From Acidimicrobiia bacterium (GTDB lineage: Bacteria; Actinomycetota; Acidimicrobiia; Acidimicrobiales; Aldehydirespiratoraceae): 64,000 nt of DNA. The stretch lies in NCBI GenBank assembly GCA_022819505.1, contig JAJEHD010000018.1:186001-250000 (forward strand), given 5' to 3'. The notes under the pieces were generated by a model. It saw only the letters and a list, made by a program, of their open reading frames with translations, searched no databases and had not been told where the DNA came from. Of this stretch, positions 16,157 through 25,446 are shown in pieces (the stretch's first letter is position 1; each line of letters begins with the position of its first letter). Position numbers and translations under genes: made by a program.

Positions 16157-16999
16157 CTAGCCCACCGGACGGATCAGGCCCTCCTGCACCACCGACGCCA
16201 CCAGGCGGCCGTCGCGGGTGAACACCCGGCCGGTGGCCAGGCCCCTGGCACCGCTCGCCGCCGGGGTGTGCTGGTCGTACAGCAGCCACTCGTCGGCCCG
16301 GAACGGACCGTGGAACCACATGGCGTGGTCGAGGCTGGCCAACATGACGCCCGGGTGGGCCGCGCTGGTTCCGTGGGGGGCCAGCGTGGTGTCGAGCAGG
16401 GTCATGTCGCTGGCGTAGGTGAGCAGGCAGGTGTGCAGCACCTCGTCGTCACCGAGGGTTCCGTTGGCCCGCATCCACACTCTCTGGGTGGGTGGCAGCG
16501 GACCGCTGCGGTCGAGCGGGCTGGTGGTCACATACCTGATGTCGAGCGCCATCATGCGGTCGGGATGGGGCCGGTCGGGGTTGGCGGCCCGGAGGCGCTC
16601 GGCGCGGGACTCGAGCGTCTCGGGGTCGGGCACCTCCGGCATCGGCTCCAGATGCTCGTAGCCGTCCTCGGCCACATGGAACGACGCGGCGAGCTGGAAG
16701 ATGGCCCTGCCGTGCTGGATGGCGACCACCCGCCGGGTGGTGAACGACCGGCCGTCCCGGATCCGGTCCACGTCGTAGAGCACCGGCGCCTTGGGGTCGC
16801 CGGCCCGCAGGAAGTAGGCGTGCAGCGAATGCACCGCGCCCCGCTCAACCGTGCGGGCCGCGGCCACCAGCGCCTGGCCGGCCACCTGACCGCCGAAGAT
16901 CCTCTGCCGGTCGTCGTCGGGCGAGCGGCCCCGGAAGATGTTCACCTCGATGGCCTCCAGGTCGAGCAGGGCCACCACGTTGTCGAGCGCGGTCTGCAT
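16157..16999 (-). CDS. tesB: Acyl-CoA thioesterase II
   Basis: A 280-residue TesB-type double-hotdog thioesterase that hydrolyses acyl-CoA to free acid and CoA. The N-terminal hotdog has RIFGGQVAGQALVAA (residues 33-47) and HSLHAYFLRAGDP. The second hotdog has ASLDHAMWFH, which carries the catalytic Asp, and a C-terminal VASVVQEGLIR. Length is normal for TesB. It is the first gene of the leftward run to PAC2 and is divergent from gtrA across about 90 bases. Confidence 0.93.
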   Translation of the reverse strand: MQTALDNVVALLDLEAIEVNIFRGRSPDDDRQRIFGGQVAGQALVAAARTVERGAVHSLHAYFLRAGDPKAPVLYDVDRIRDGRSFTTRRVVAIQHGRAIFQLAASFHVAEDGYEHLEPMPEVPDPETLESRAERLRAANPDRPHPDRMMALDIRYVTTSPLDRSGPLPPTQRVWMRANGTLGDDEVLHTCLLTYASDMTLLDTTLAPHGTSAAHPGVMLASLDHAMWFHGPFRADEWLLYDQHTPAASGARGLATGRVFTRDGRLVASVVQEGLIRPVG

Positions 17000-17089
17000 C
17001 CGTCCATGATGCCCCCGCGGCGGTGCAATCTGCGGATGCCCGGCCGGCGGCTGCCCGCAATAGTCTGCGATCCAGTGAGCGGGTCACCG

Positions 17090-17515
17090 ATGTCCACCCT
17101 GCAGCGGCTGAGAGCCGAGCACGGCCTCAAGGCCTTGCGCTACTGCGGCGTGTCGGTCGTCAACGTGAGCGTCGGGGTCAGCGTGCTGGCCATCTGCCAC
17201 GGGCTGCTGGGCTGGCCGGCAGTCGGAGCCAACCTGGCCGCCTGGATGGTCAGCACAGTGCCCGCCTACCTGCTGAGCCGGGCCTGGGTGTGGCGGCGCA
17301 GCGGGCCCCACCGTCTCGCCGGCGAAGTGCTCACGTTCTGGGTGATGGCGCTGATCGGGCTGCTGCTCTCGTCGGCCGCGGTGTGGGCGGTGGAGGAGTT
17401 CACTTCCGAGACGGTCTTGGTGGTGGCCGGCAACCTCGCCGCCTACGGGACGGTGTGGGTGGCCAAGTACGTCTTCCTAGATCGGGTGATGTGGCCGCGG
17501 TCCCGCGACAGCTGA
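17090..17515 (+). CDS. GtrA family membrane protein
   Basis: A 141-residue protein with four predicted membrane helices, the GtrA/DPMS flippase-like family. It begins with KALRYCGVSVVNVSVGVSVL, and ends with the typical NLAAYGTVWVAKYVFLDR. Family members help move polyprenyl-phosphate-linked sugars across the membrane for cell-surface glycan decoration. ATG 17090 is preferred; a GTG at 17075 is in frame. The stop overlaps the next ATG (TGATG), so it is coupled to the methyltransferase gene, which suggests joint work on an envelope glycan. Confidence 0.85.
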   Translation: MSTLQRLRAEHGLKALRYCGVSVVNVSVGVSVLAICHGLLGWPAVGANLAAWMVSTVPAYLLSRAWVWRRSGPHRLAGEVLTFWVMALIGLLLSSAAVWAVEEFTSETVLVVAGNLAAYGTVWVAKYVFLDRVMWPRSRDS

Positions 17516-18150
17516 TGGAGGACCGCCTGCGCTGTGCGGCCGAGGCGGCCCGGGGCTTCATGCCGCCCGATGAGGGGCTGGCCCTCTACGAGGCCGCGGC
17601 CTCGGTCGAGGTGGACGGACCGCTGCTCGAGGTGGGCAGCTACTGCGGGAAGTCGGCGGTGTACCTGGCCGCCGCGGCCCAACGGGACGGGAGGATCCTG
17701 TTCTGCGTCGACCACCACCGCGGCTCCGAGGAGAACCAGCCCGGCTGGGAGCATCACGACCCGGAGGTGGTGGACGCCGACCTGGGCGTGATCGACACGC
17801 TGCCGTTCTTCCGCCGCACCATCCGTGACGCCGGGCTGGAGCAGACCGTCGTGGCCGTGGTGGGAGACTCGCCCACGCTGGCGTCGCTGTGGGCCACACC
17901 GCTGGCGCTGGTGTTCATCGACGGCGGCCACGGCGCGGAACCGGCTCACCGCGACTACGAGGGCTGGTCCCCTCATATAAGGCCGGGCGGGTTGCTGGCC
18001 ATACACGACGTGTTCGAGAATCCCGTCGACGGCGGCCGCCCGCCGTACGAGATCTGGTGCCGTGCTCTGGCGGACGGATGCTTCAGGGAGCAGGCCGTAG
18101 CCGGCTCCCTGCGGATCCTGCAGCGAATTGCCTCAGAACCGGACCGATGA
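17515..18150 (+). CDS. Class I SAM-dependent methyltransferase
   Basis: A 211-residue Methyltransf_24-type protein. Motif I is LEVGSYCGKSAVYLA (about residue 38), motif II is ILFCVDHHRGSEE, and LVFIDGGHGAEPAHRDYEGW is characteristic (given here as LVFIDGGHG then a conserved HRDYEGW). It overlaps the gtrA stop by one base and is followed by a polysaccharide deacetylase lipoprotein. The neighbourhood points to methylation of a surface sugar, but no substrate is visible. It resembles the methyltransferase at 5320 in domain type. Confidence 0.85.
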   Translation: MEDRLRCAAEAARGFMPPDEGLALYEAAASVEVDGPLLEVGSYCGKSAVYLAAAAQRDGRILFCVDHHRGSEENQPGWEHHDPEVVDADLGVIDTLPFFRRTIRDAGLEQTVVAVVGDSPTLASLWATPLALVFIDGGHGAEPAHRDYEGWSPHIRPGGLLAIHDVFENPVDGGRPPYEIWCRALADGCFREQAVAGSLRILQRIASEPDR

Positions 18151-18208
18151 GCCGGCAGCATCAGATCCTGGACTCTTGCCGACCGCACCCGAAAATATAT
18201 TGGCCACG

Positions 18209-19900
18209 ATGAGATGGCGGCCGTCGGCTAGGGGACGCGCGGTTCTTGCCGGGCTGGCCGTGTTGGCCGCCGGATGCAGCGGTGCGAACTCACCCCCGCC
18301 TGACCCGCCGTTGACCGGTGCGGCCGAACCGGCGACGGAGACGACTGCTCCCACGACCGCCCGTTCCACCTCCACTACAACCACCACAACCGCGACTTCG
18401 ACGGCGGTGACGACATCGACCGCGCCGGAGGCGACGCCCACTACCGCCGCGCCGAGCGAGAGCCTTCCGGACCAGGCGCTCACAGAGCCCGAGGCCATCG
18501 ATTGGGAGGACCTCGAGCGTCTCGTCATCGAGATCGACGGCAACTCTGTGCGGCTCGAGGGGGGGCAGGCCACCGTCAACTACGGCGGCCAGTCAACGAG
18601 CACCTTCACCCTGCGGAACCGGGCGGCTCAGGGCGACCTCGACGGCGACGGCGATCAGGACCTAGCCGCCCACATCATCGAGCGCTCGGCGGGGACGGGA
18701 GTCTTCCACTACATGGTACCCGTCATCAACGAGGCGGGCACTGCGGTGGCTCGGTCGCCGGTCGTGGTCGGAGACCGCATAGTCATGGACAGCATCTGGG
18801 TGCAGGACGGGCTGATCGAGGTGTCGCTGTTCGATCGAGGTCCGGGCGAGCCCTTCACGATCATCACCACACGCACGATGCTGGAGATCGACGTGTCGGG
18901 TGGGGCGCCGGTTGTCTCGGTCACCGGCACCGAGCCGATCGAGGATGTGCCCCTGCCCGGCCCCGGGCTTCCGGTGATCGATGTCCGGTTCGATCCGGGA
19001 GCGGTCAGCGCGGTGCGGTCCGGGTCCATCGACTTCCGGGAGCGGCAGACCTTCACGGTGCGGGCATCGGGGGGCCAGCCTTTCACCGCCACGCTCGACG
19101 CTCCTGCGGGGGTGTGGCTCGATGTCAGGCTCGACGATCTAGTGGTCGCCCCGGTCTCGCAGCGGTCACAGCTGGTGACCACCGAGCTGCCCGCCAGCGG
19201 CTTATGGCAGGCGACCGTGTTCTCCTCCCACGCCGGTCCGGTCGACTATCAGCTCACGCTCGAAGTGCTCCCGGTGGTCGAGGCCAGCCCCGCGACGACC
19301 ACGACCGCGCCGGTCGTGCGCCTGCCGAGACCGCCGCTGCCGGCCGGCGACGGCGTCGTGTACTTGACCTTCGACGACGGCCCGCACGCGGAGTACACGC
19401 CGCAGGTGCTCGACATCCTGGCCCGCTACGACGCCAGAGCCACGTTCTTCGTGGTGGGCCGGCTGGCGCGGGCCTACCCCGACATCATCGAGCGGATCGC
19501 GGCGGAGGGCCACACCCTCGCCAACCACACCTGGAACCATGAGGATCTGGCCACCTTGACCCGGCCGGCGTTCGACGAGACGGTCGGCCGGACCGAGGCG
19601 ATCCTGGGGGATCTCGCCACGCCGTGCCTGCGGCCGCCGTACGGGTCGATCGGCGCTCACACCAGGGAGTGGGCCGCGGGCCACGGACTGTCGATACTGA
19701 CGTGGGACGGCAGCCCCATGGACTGGCTGCGCCCCCCGGCGACGGAGATCGCCGACTACATCGTGCAGTGGGCGCCGACCGGAGCAGTCATCCTGCTGCA
19801 CGACGGCGGCGGCAATCGTTCCAACACGGTCCAGGGACTGGACCTGGCCCTGGAGCGGCTGGCCGACCAGGGCCTGCGCTACGAGCCTGTCTGCCGCTGA
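18209..19900 (+). CDS. Polysaccharide deacetylase (CE4) lipoprotein
   Basis: A 563-residue exported protein. ATG 18209 is chosen because it puts a lipoprotein signal at the N-terminus (LAVLAAGCSG). A Thr/Ser/Ala-rich linker of about 50 residues follows. A middle domain has a calcium-loop-like GDLDGDGDQD and beta-rich sequence. The C-terminal NodB domain has all CE4 motifs: TFDDGP, HTxxHEDL (as NHTWNHED), RPPYGS, LTWDGSPMDW and ILLHDGG. CE4 enzymes remove acetyl groups from peptidoglycan or other glycans at the cell surface. It follows the gtrA-methyltransferase pair. Confidence 0.92.
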   Translation: MRWRPSARGRAVLAGLAVLAAGCSGANSPPPDPPLTGAAEPATETTAPTTARSTSTTTTTTATSTAVTTSTAPEATPTTAAPSESLPDQALTEPEAIDWEDLERLVIEIDGNSVRLEGGQATVNYGGQSTSTFTLRNRAAQGDLDGDGDQDLAAHIIERSAGTGVFHYMVPVINEAGTAVARSPVVVGDRIVMDSIWVQDGLIEVSLFDRGPGEPFTIITTRTMLEIDVSGGAPVVSVTGTEPIEDVPLPGPGLPVIDVRFDPGAVSAVRSGSIDFRERQTFTVRASGGQPFTATLDAPAGVWLDVRLDDLVVAPVSQRSQLVTTELPASGLWQATVFSSHAGPVDYQLTLEVLPVVEASPATTTTAPVVRLPRPPLPAGDGVVYLTFDDGPHAEYTPQVLDILARYDARATFFVVGRLARAYPDIIERIAAEGHTLANHTWNHEDLATLTRPAFDETVGRTEAILGDLATPCLRPPYGSIGAHTREWAAGHGLSILTWDGSPMDWLRPPATEIADYIVQWAPTGAVILLHDGGGNRSNTVQGLDLALERLADQGLRYEPVCR

Positions 19901-19944
19901 CCCTCGGATCAGTGACCGTCTGAAGGGCCCACCGCGCTCGGCCC

Positions 19945-20105
19945 GGCTAAGCTCCGGGGCGCCGACAGGCAGCGAAGCCGGTGAGAACCCGGCACTGTCC
20001 CGCAGCGGTGATGCTCGCCGGCTCCGGCCGGCGGGATGAGTCCGATCGCCTGGCTGCCGGCACGACGATCCGACCCTCGAGGCAAGGGGAGGCTCGTGCG
20101 GTGGC
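19945..20105 (+). promoter_or_regulatory. Cobalamin riboswitch
   Basis: The 250-base gap before btuF carries the cobalamin riboswitch core. GAAGCCGGTGAGAACCCGGC followed by CTGTCCCGC is at about 19974-20002. The B12-box region GATGAGTCCGATCGCCTGGC is at 20035-20054, followed by TGCCGGC (to about 20061). A GC-rich hairpin (CTCGCCGG/CCGGCGGG) lies between them. Binding of adenosylcobalamin to such elements represses the downstream gene. The genes controlled, btuF-btuC-btuD-cobO, are B12 uptake and adenosylation genes, which fits. End points are approximate. Confidence 0.93.
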
Positions 20106-20112
20106 ACTCCCG

Positions 20113-20143
20113 CTGCTCGGCCCCGAACTCGAGCAGAAGGGAG
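20113..20143 (+). promoter_or_regulatory. Hairpin and ribosome site, likely expression platform
   Basis: CTGCTCG (20113-20119) and CGAGCAG (20130-20136) form a perfect 7-bp stem immediately before the AAGGGAG ribosome site (20138-20143) of btuF. Its place between the riboswitch aptamer and the start codon suggests translational control through ribosome-site access. The switching alternative pairing was not worked out. Confidence 0.45.
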
Positions 20144-20150
20144 AACCCCG

Positions 20151-21029
20151 ATGACCACCGCAACCCGGCGAGCCTTCAGGCCGCTGATGCTGATGCTCGC
20201 CCTGACACTGGTAGCGGCCGCGTGCAGCGGCACCCCCGACGACGGGCAGAACGCGGGCCAGCGGATCGTGTCGATCTCGCCGACCGCGACGGAGATGGTC
20301 TTCGCCATAGGTGCGGGTGACCGGGTGGTCGCCGTTGACCAGTTCTCGTACTACCCGGCGGAGGCCCCGGTGACCGACCTCGACGGCTGGAACCCCAACA
20401 TCGAGGCCATCGCCTCCTACGGCCCCGACCTGGTGTTGATGCAGACCAGCGGCGATGTCGGCGCCAGCCTCGAGGCCCTCGGCATCGAGGTGTGGGCCCA
20501 CGACGCCCCGTTCGTGTTCGACGACGTCTACGTTCAGATCGAGCAGCTCGGCGCGGTCACCGGCCAGGCTGACGAGGCCGCCGCGCTCGTAACCGAAATG
20601 CAGGCCCAGATCGACGACTTGGTCGCGGCCGCGCCCGACGCATCGGGACTCAGCTTCTACCACGAGCTCGACAACACGCTCTACACCGTCACCAGCAGCA
20701 CGTTCATCGGTCAGGTCTACGGCCTGTTCGGCCTCACCAACGTGGCTGATCCCGCCGACGCCGACGGCAGCGCCTGGGGTTACCCGCAGCTAAGTGACGA
20801 GTACCTGGTGGACGCCGACCCCGACATCATCTTCCTGGCCGACACCCTGTGCTGCGGCCAGGACGCGCAGACAGTCGCAGCCAGGCCCGGATGGAACCAG
20901 CTCACAGCGGTCCAGACCGGCCGGATCGTGGAGCTCGACGACGACATCGTGTCGCGCTGGGGTCCCCGTCTCGTGGACTTCATCGCGGCCATCTCCGGCG
21001 TGCTCGTGTCCATCGGCGCGACGAGCTGA
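20151..21029 (+). CDS. btuF: Vitamin B12 ABC transporter, substrate-binding lipoprotein
   Basis: A 292-residue periplasmic-type binding protein. The signal ends in VAAAC, a lipobox, so it is anchored outside the membrane. The mature part starts with RIVSISPTATEMVFAIGAGDRVVAVD, typical of BtuF/FecB-type proteins (given here in part: SISPTATEM). The specificity for cobalamin is inferred from the upstream B12 riboswitch and the downstream cobO. The ribosome site AAGGGAG is 7 bases before the ATG. It is the first gene of a four-gene operon. Confidence 0.92.
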   Translation: MTTATRRAFRPLMLMLALTLVAAACSGTPDDGQNAGQRIVSISPTATEMVFAIGAGDRVVAVDQFSYYPAEAPVTDLDGWNPNIEAIASYGPDLVLMQTSGDVGASLEALGIEVWAHDAPFVFDDVYVQIEQLGAVTGQADEAAALVTEMQAQIDDLVAAAPDASGLSFYHELDNTLYTVTSSTFIGQVYGLFGLTNVADPADADGSAWGYPQLSDEYLVDADPDIIFLADTLCCGQDAQTVAARPGWNQLTAVQTGRIVELDDDIVSRWGPRLVDFIAAISGVLVSIGATS

Positions 21030-21055
21030 CGGCTGGACGGGCCGGGAGGCTGGCG

Positions 21056-22126
21056 GTGACCGCAACCCGGGGTGACGACACGGCCGAGACGGCCCTGCGG
21101 GCTGCGGGGTTGCGGCCTGCGTCGTTGGTCGCGGGCCTGGCCGCGGTCGTGGTCGCGGTGACCGCCGGCCTGACTCTCGGGCCGGTCGACATAGCGGCCC
21201 ACCGGGTGGTGATCCAGCTGCTCGACGGGCTGCCGGGAGTGTCGCTCGACTCCGGTCTGAGCGGCGCCCACGCAGCCATCGTGGAGCAGATCCGGCTGCC
21301 CCGGGTGGTGCTGGGGCTGCTGGTGGGGGCCACCCTGTCGATGAGCGGTGCCGCCTACCAGGGCGCGTTCCGCAACCCCCTGGCCGATCCCTACCTGCTG
21401 GGAATCGCGGCCGGGGCCGGGCTCGGGGCCACCGTCGCCATCACGAGCAACCTCGGCGACGGCGCCGGCGCGCTCGACCCGGTGCCGCTGGCCGCCTTCG
21501 CGGGAGCGCTCATCTCGGTGACGGTGTCGTATGTCGCTGGCCATCTCGGGGGTCGCTCCACCGCGTCGCTGATCCTGGCCGGCATTGCGGTGGCCAGCTT
21601 CCTGACCGCCTGCCAGACCTACGTGCTGCAGGCCAACAGCGACGCCTTCCGCCAGATCTTCGCCTGGATCCTGGGCCGCATCGCCACGTCGGGATGGTCG
21701 GAGCCGGTCCTGATGCTGCCCTACTTCGTGGTGGCCGCCGCGGTGGTGCTGCGCTACCGCCGGGCCCTCGACGTGCTCGCGGTGGGCGACGAGGAGGCCG
21801 CCGCGCTGGGGCTGGAGCCGCGGCGGGTGCGGATGATCGTGGTGCTGGCCGCCTCGCTAGGCGCGGCCGCGGCCGTGTCGGTGAGCGGGCTCATCGGCTT
21901 CGTCGGGATCATCGTGCCCCACGCCGTGCGGCTCGCCTTCGGCACCAGCAACCGGGCGGTGCTGCCGCTGTCGGTTCTGTTCGGCGGGGCGTTCATGGTG
22001 GTGGCCGATCTGGCCGCCCGCACCGCGCTGGCCCCGGCGGAGCTGCCCATCGGCGTGGTGACCGCGTTCCTCGGCGCACCGTTCTTCGTGCTGGTGCTCA
22101 GGACCAGCCGCCGGGAGATCTGGTGA
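21056..22126 (+). CDS. btuC: Vitamin B12 ABC transporter, permease
   Basis: A 356-residue FecCD-family permease with about ten membrane helices. GTG 21056 is chosen for its GGGAGG site 8 bases upstream and because residues before it are not membrane-like. Family motifs include RLPRVVLGLLVGATLSMSGAAYQ (in part: LPRVVLGLLVG), NPLADPYLLGI and GFVGIIVPHAVR. It forms the channel of the B12 importer with BtuD and BtuF. It begins 26 bases after btuF and its stop overlaps the btuD start (GTGA). Confidence 0.93.
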   Translation: MTATRGDDTAETALRAAGLRPASLVAGLAAVVVAVTAGLTLGPVDIAAHRVVIQLLDGLPGVSLDSGLSGAHAAIVEQIRLPRVVLGLLVGATLSMSGAAYQGAFRNPLADPYLLGIAAGAGLGATVAITSNLGDGAGALDPVPLAAFAGALISVTVSYVAGHLGGRSTASLILAGIAVASFLTACQTYVLQANSDAFRQIFAWILGRIATSGWSEPVLMLPYFVVAAAVVLRYRRALDVLAVGDEEAAALGLEPRRVRMIVVLAASLGAAAAVSVSGLIGFVGIIVPHAVRLAFGTSNRAVLPLSVLFGGAFMVVADLAARTALAPAELPIGVVTAFLGAPFFVLVLRTSRREIW

Positions 22127-22947
22127 CTGCGGCGGTCAGCGTGCGGGCGCTGGACGTCACCCTCGACGGTACCCACGTGCTGCGCGGCGTCGACCTGGCC
22201 GCGGCGCAAGGGGAGTGGGTCAACGTCATCGGACCCAACGGCGCGGGCAAGACCACGCTGCTGCGGGCGCTGCTCGGCCTGGTGCCCTTCGACGGCGACA
22301 TCGACATCGACGGGCTCGGCGAACACCACCGGCGGGCGGCCCGGGCCCGCAAGCTGGCGTACGTCCCGCAGACTCCCGTGGTCCCGCCCGGGATGCTGGT
22401 GGCCGACTACGTGCTGCTCGGCCGCACCCCCCATCGGGGCGTGTTCGCGGCCGAGACCGCCAACGACCGCATGATCGCGGTCGAGATCCTCGAGCGTCTC
22501 GACCTCCGCGGCTTCGGGGAGCGAGCGGTGCAGTCGCTGTCGGGCGGCGAGCGCCAGCGGGCCGTGCTGGCCCGAGCTCTGGCCCAGCAGGCCGATGTGC
22601 TGCTGCTCGACGAGCCCACCACCGCCCTCGACCTCGGCCACCAGCAGGACGTGCTCGAGCTGGTGGACGCGCTGCGCCGCGAACGCGGCCTGACCGTGAT
22701 CGCCACCCTGCACGACCTCACTCTCGCGGCCCGCTACGGCGACCGCATCGCCATACTTGCTCACGGGCGGGTGGCCGAGACCGGCCCGCCCACGGAGGTG
22801 CTAACCGTGCAGAACATCGCTGCGCACTTCGGAGCGACGGTCCGCATCGTCGACGACCCCGAGGGCCCCGTGATCGTGCCCACCACCGCGGCAGGCCGTT
22901 CGCAGGCTGAGCCCGCCCCGATCACTCAGAATGGAGACCAGCCATGA
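22123..22947 (+). CDS. btuD: Vitamin B12 ABC transporter, ATPase
   Basis: A 274-residue ABC ATPase. Walker A is GPNGAGKTT (about residues 38-46), the Q-loop is YVPQTP, the signature is LSGGERQRAVLARALAQ (about 141), Walker B is VLLLDEPTTALD and the switch His is in ATLHDL. Length and motif spacing match the BtuD/FhuC group. GTG 22123 overlaps the btuC stop, so translation is coupled. Its stop overlaps the cobO ATG by 4 bases. It powers cobalamin import under riboswitch control. Confidence 0.93.
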   Translation: MTAAVSVRALDVTLDGTHVLRGVDLAAAQGEWVNVIGPNGAGKTTLLRALLGLVPFDGDIDIDGLGEHHRRAARARKLAYVPQTPVVPPGMLVADYVLLGRTPHRGVFAAETANDRMIAVEILERLDLRGFGERAVQSLSGGERQRAVLARALAQQADVLLLDEPTTALDLGHQQDVLELVDALRRERGLTVIATLHDLTLAARYGDRIAILAHGRVAETGPPTEVLTVQNIAAHFGATVRIVDDPEGPVIVPTTAAGRSQAEPAPITQNGDQP

Positions 22948-23516
22948 CCACGGCCGATTCCCCGCTGACGGAGGATCCCCGCCCCGGCGGGATGCGCATC
23001 GCCAGGAGCCTGGTGGTGGTAAACACCGGCGACGGCAAGGGAAAGTCGTCGGCCGCGTTCGGCACCGCCATGCGGGCCAGGGCTCGGGGATGGCCGGTGG
23101 CGGTGGTGCAGTTCCTCAAGTCCGATGACTGGGTGACCGGCGAGCAGTTGATGGCCGAGCCGCTGGGAATCGACTTCTGGTCACTCGGTGAGGGCTTCAC
23201 CTGGGACAGCGACGACCTGACCCGCGACGAGGCCGAGGCCCGCGAGGCCTGGCGCCACGGCAAGGCGCTGGTGGAGGCGGGACATCACCGGCTGGTCGTG
23301 TTCGACGAGATCACCTATCCCCTCAACTGGGGCTGGATCGACGCCCCCGAGGTGGAGGCCACGTTCCGCAACCGGCCCGAGCAGGTGTCGCTGGTGCTCA
23401 CCGGCCGTGACGCGCCGGCATGGATGATCGAGCTGGGCGACACCGTCACCGAGATGGTCAAGACCAAGCACGCCTACGACTCGGGGATCCTGGCCAAGAA
23501 GGGCATCGACTACTGA
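22944..23516 (+). CDS. cobO: Corrinoid adenosyltransferase CobO/CobA
   Basis: A 190-residue CobA-type ATP:corrinoid adenosyltransferase. It adds the 5'-deoxyadenosyl group to cob(I)alamin or cob(I)yrinate a,c-diamide. The P-loop is NTGDGKGKSSAAFG (about residues 27-40), and VVFDEITYPLNWGW and VLTGRDAP are family hallmarks. It overlaps btuD by 4 bases and is the last gene of the operon, so imported corrinoid would be converted to the coenzyme form. No other corrin-ring genes are here, consistent with salvage. Confidence 0.94.
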   Translation: MTTADSPLTEDPRPGGMRIARSLVVVNTGDGKGKSSAAFGTAMRARARGWPVAVVQFLKSDDWVTGEQLMAEPLGIDFWSLGEGFTWDSDDLTRDEAEAREAWRHGKALVEAGHHRLVVFDEITYPLNWGWIDAPEVEATFRNRPEQVSLVLTGRDAPAWMIELGDTVTEMVKTKHAYDSGILAKKGIDY

Positions 23517-23543
23517 TGCAGCCTCGAGATGGCTGTCCTGGTG

Positions 23544-24521
23544 TCAGTGGTCGGCCTGGCCGCCGCCCACGGCTGGTCCTGGTCCTGAACCGGCCGGCGG
23601 GCGATCAGGGCCGGGGCTGTGGACCCGGCCGAAGGTGTAGGCGTCGGGCCAGCCGCGGCTGGCGAGGCTCTGCTCCTGGCGGGCGATGATGTCGGGCAGG
23701 TCCTCGGGCTGCCAGCCCTCGACCAGGTTCTCGCCGAGCAGGTCGAACACCGGCCGCTGCAGCTCGGTGAGCAGCTGCAGGCTGTAGGCGATGCGCCCGT
23801 TCAACACGTTCGGGTCCCCGGTGCAGAGGGCCAGAGCGGCCTCGGCCATAGTCTCCATCGGCTCGAACATCACGCCCTCCACCCAACCGGCCGCGACCAG
23901 CGAGGGTGTGGCGATGGCTCCCTGCGGGGCCAGGGCGTTGACTGCGATGTCCTGTCCCTCACACTCGCTGGCCATCGACACGGTCAGCCGGTTCAGAGCG
24001 GCCTTGGTCACGCCGTACATCGCCCCCGCCTTGGAGGGCTTGTTGGTCGGGAAGGGCGGCCCGGGCGGGAGTTCGGCTGAGAACGTGGTGATGTTCAGGA
24101 CCGCGCCCCGGCCGCGCTCGCGCATCCCGCCGATCACTTCAGCGGCCAGTAGCCACGGCGCCCACAGGTTCACCTGCAGAGCCCGCTCGAGCCGCTCGGC
24201 CGGCACGGACTCGAAGGGCCCGTAGCCGCCGACGGCCGCGTTGTTGACCAAGATGTCGATAGGGCCGAACTCGGCCTCGGTTCGCTCCACCAGCTTGGTG
24301 CGGGCACCGTGGGGGTCGCTGAGATCCGACGGCAGCACCACGCACCGGCCGCCTGCCTCGCGGATCCGGGTCTGGGTCGCCTCCAGGCCGTCGACACTTC
24401 GGGCCGTGATCGCCACCAGGGCCCCCTCGGCCGCGAGGCGCAGCGCGATCGCGGTGCCGGTTCCCCCCTTGCTGGCACCAGTGACGAGCGCCACCTGTCC
24501 TTCGCAGACCTGTCGAGACAT
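23544..24521 (-). CDS. SDR family oxidoreductase
   Basis: A 325-residue short-chain dehydrogenase/reductase. The NAD(P)-binding TGASKGGTGTAIA is at residues 14-26, the NNAAVGG motif near 92 and the catalytic Tyr-x3-Lys in YGVTKAAL. The C-terminus is extended by about 60 residues compared with a classical SDR, ending in a Gly/Pro-rich tail. The substrate is unknown. It is convergent with cobO (27-base gap) and divergent from the AIM24 gene, so it seems to be a single-gene unit. Confidence 0.88.
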   Translation of the reverse strand: MSRQVCEGQVALVTGASKGGTGTAIALRLAAEGALVAITARSVDGLEATQTRIREAGGRCVVLPSDLSDPHGARTKLVERTEAEFGPIDILVNNAAVGGYGPFESVPAERLERALQVNLWAPWLLAAEVIGGMRERGRGAVLNITTFSAELPPGPPFPTNKPSKAGAMYGVTKAALNRLTVSMASECEGQDIAVNALAPQGAIATPSLVAAGWVEGVMFEPMETMAEAALALCTGDPNVLNGRIAYSLQLLTELQRPVFDLLGENLVEGWQPEDLPDIIARQEQSLASRGWPDAYTFGRVHSPGPDRPPAGSGPGPAVGGGQADH

Positions 24522-24624
24522 CAGGCCTCCTTCCGTGTGACATACGGCACGTCGGGGATCGACTGACTCTTACTATGCGTCGGTTAGCCTCGCCGCAGCG
24601 GGCCCCGACACCCAGGAGGCAGCC

Positions 24625-25410
24625 ATGCGGAGCCACGAAATCGACTACCAGATCTACGGCGACGACCTCCAGTTCGTGGAGATCGAACTGGATCCCGGAG
24701 AGATCGTCGTCGCCGAGGCCGGCGCCATGATGTACATGGAGCAGGGCATCACGTTCGAGGCCAAGATGGGCGACGGCTCCGATCCCGACCAGGGCGGCTG
24801 GGGCAAGCTCAAGTCGGCAGCCAAGCGTGGGCTCACCGGTGAGGGCCTGTTCATGACCCACTTCATGAACAGCGCGCCCCAGGGCAAGCAGCGGGTGGCC
24901 ATGGCCGCCCCCTATCCCGGCAAGATCCTGCCCATCAACCTGGCCGCGGCCGGCGGGCAGCTCATCGCCCAGAAGGACGCGTTCCTGTGCGCGGCGTCGG
25001 GCACCAAGCTCGACATCGTCTTCAACCGCAAGTTCGGCACCGGCCTGTTCGGCGGGGAAGGTTTCATCCTGCAATCCATCTCCGGCGACGGCCTGGCCTT
25101 CATGCACGCCGGCGGCACCATCATCGAGAAGCAGCTCCAGGGTGAGACCATGCGGGTGGACACCGGCTGCATCGTGGCCTTCCAGCCCCAGATCCAGTAC
25201 TCGATCGAGCGGGCCGGCAACCTCAAGTCGATGGTGTTCGGCGGTGAGGGCCTGTTCCTGGCCACCCTCACCGGCGTGGGCCGGGTGTGGCTCCAGTCGC
25301 TGCCGTTCAACCGGCTCGCCGACCGGGTCATGGCCAACATCCGGCCGGGCGGGTCTCAGGGCGAGGGCTCGGTCATCGGCGGCCTGTCGAGCGTGTTCGA
25401 ACGGCGCTAG
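24625..25410 (+). CDS. AIM24/TIGR00266 family protein
   Basis: A 261-residue protein of the TIGR00266 (AIM24-like) family: a beta-helix-like protein with repeated Gly-rich strands and no signal peptide. Recognisable segments are [12 protein letters not shown] (residues 28-39), [14 protein letters not shown] and GTIIEKQLQ. The family is common in bacteria and archaea; its biochemical role is not established. A GGAGG site lies 8 bases before the ATG. It is convergent with the hydratase gene downstream. Confidence 0.88.
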   Translation: MRSHEIDYQIYGDDLQFVEIELDPGEIVVAEAGAMMYMEQGITFEAKMGDGSDPDQGGWGKLKSAAKRGLTGEGLFMTHFMNSAPQGKQRVAMAAPYPGKILPINLAAAGGQLIAQKDAFLCAASGTKLDIVFNRKFGTGLFGGEGFILQSISGDGLAFMHAGGTIIEKQLQGETMRVDTGCIVAFQPQIQYSIERAGNLKSMVFGGEGLFLATLTGVGRVWLQSLPFNRLADRVMANIRPGGSQGEGSVIGGLSSVFERR

Positions 25411-25428
25411 CACCCGGCGCTGGGCCCG

Positions 25429-25443
25429 CTGCCGGATCGGCAG
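25429..25443. terminator. Hairpin at a convergent junction
   Basis: CTGCCG (25429-25434), loop GAT, CGGCAG (25438-25443): a perfect 6-bp stem between the stops of two convergent genes. It could end both transcripts. No T-run is present. Confidence 0.35.
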
Positions 25444-25446
25444 GGG

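Noticed and set aside
15026..17089. Long plus-strand open frame antisense to the PQQ-type dehydrogenase and tesB genes, in frame with gtrA
   Set aside because: It is the low-complexity, Gly/Val/His-rich product of antisense GC-rich DNA. Only the last 141 codons look like a protein family (GtrA).
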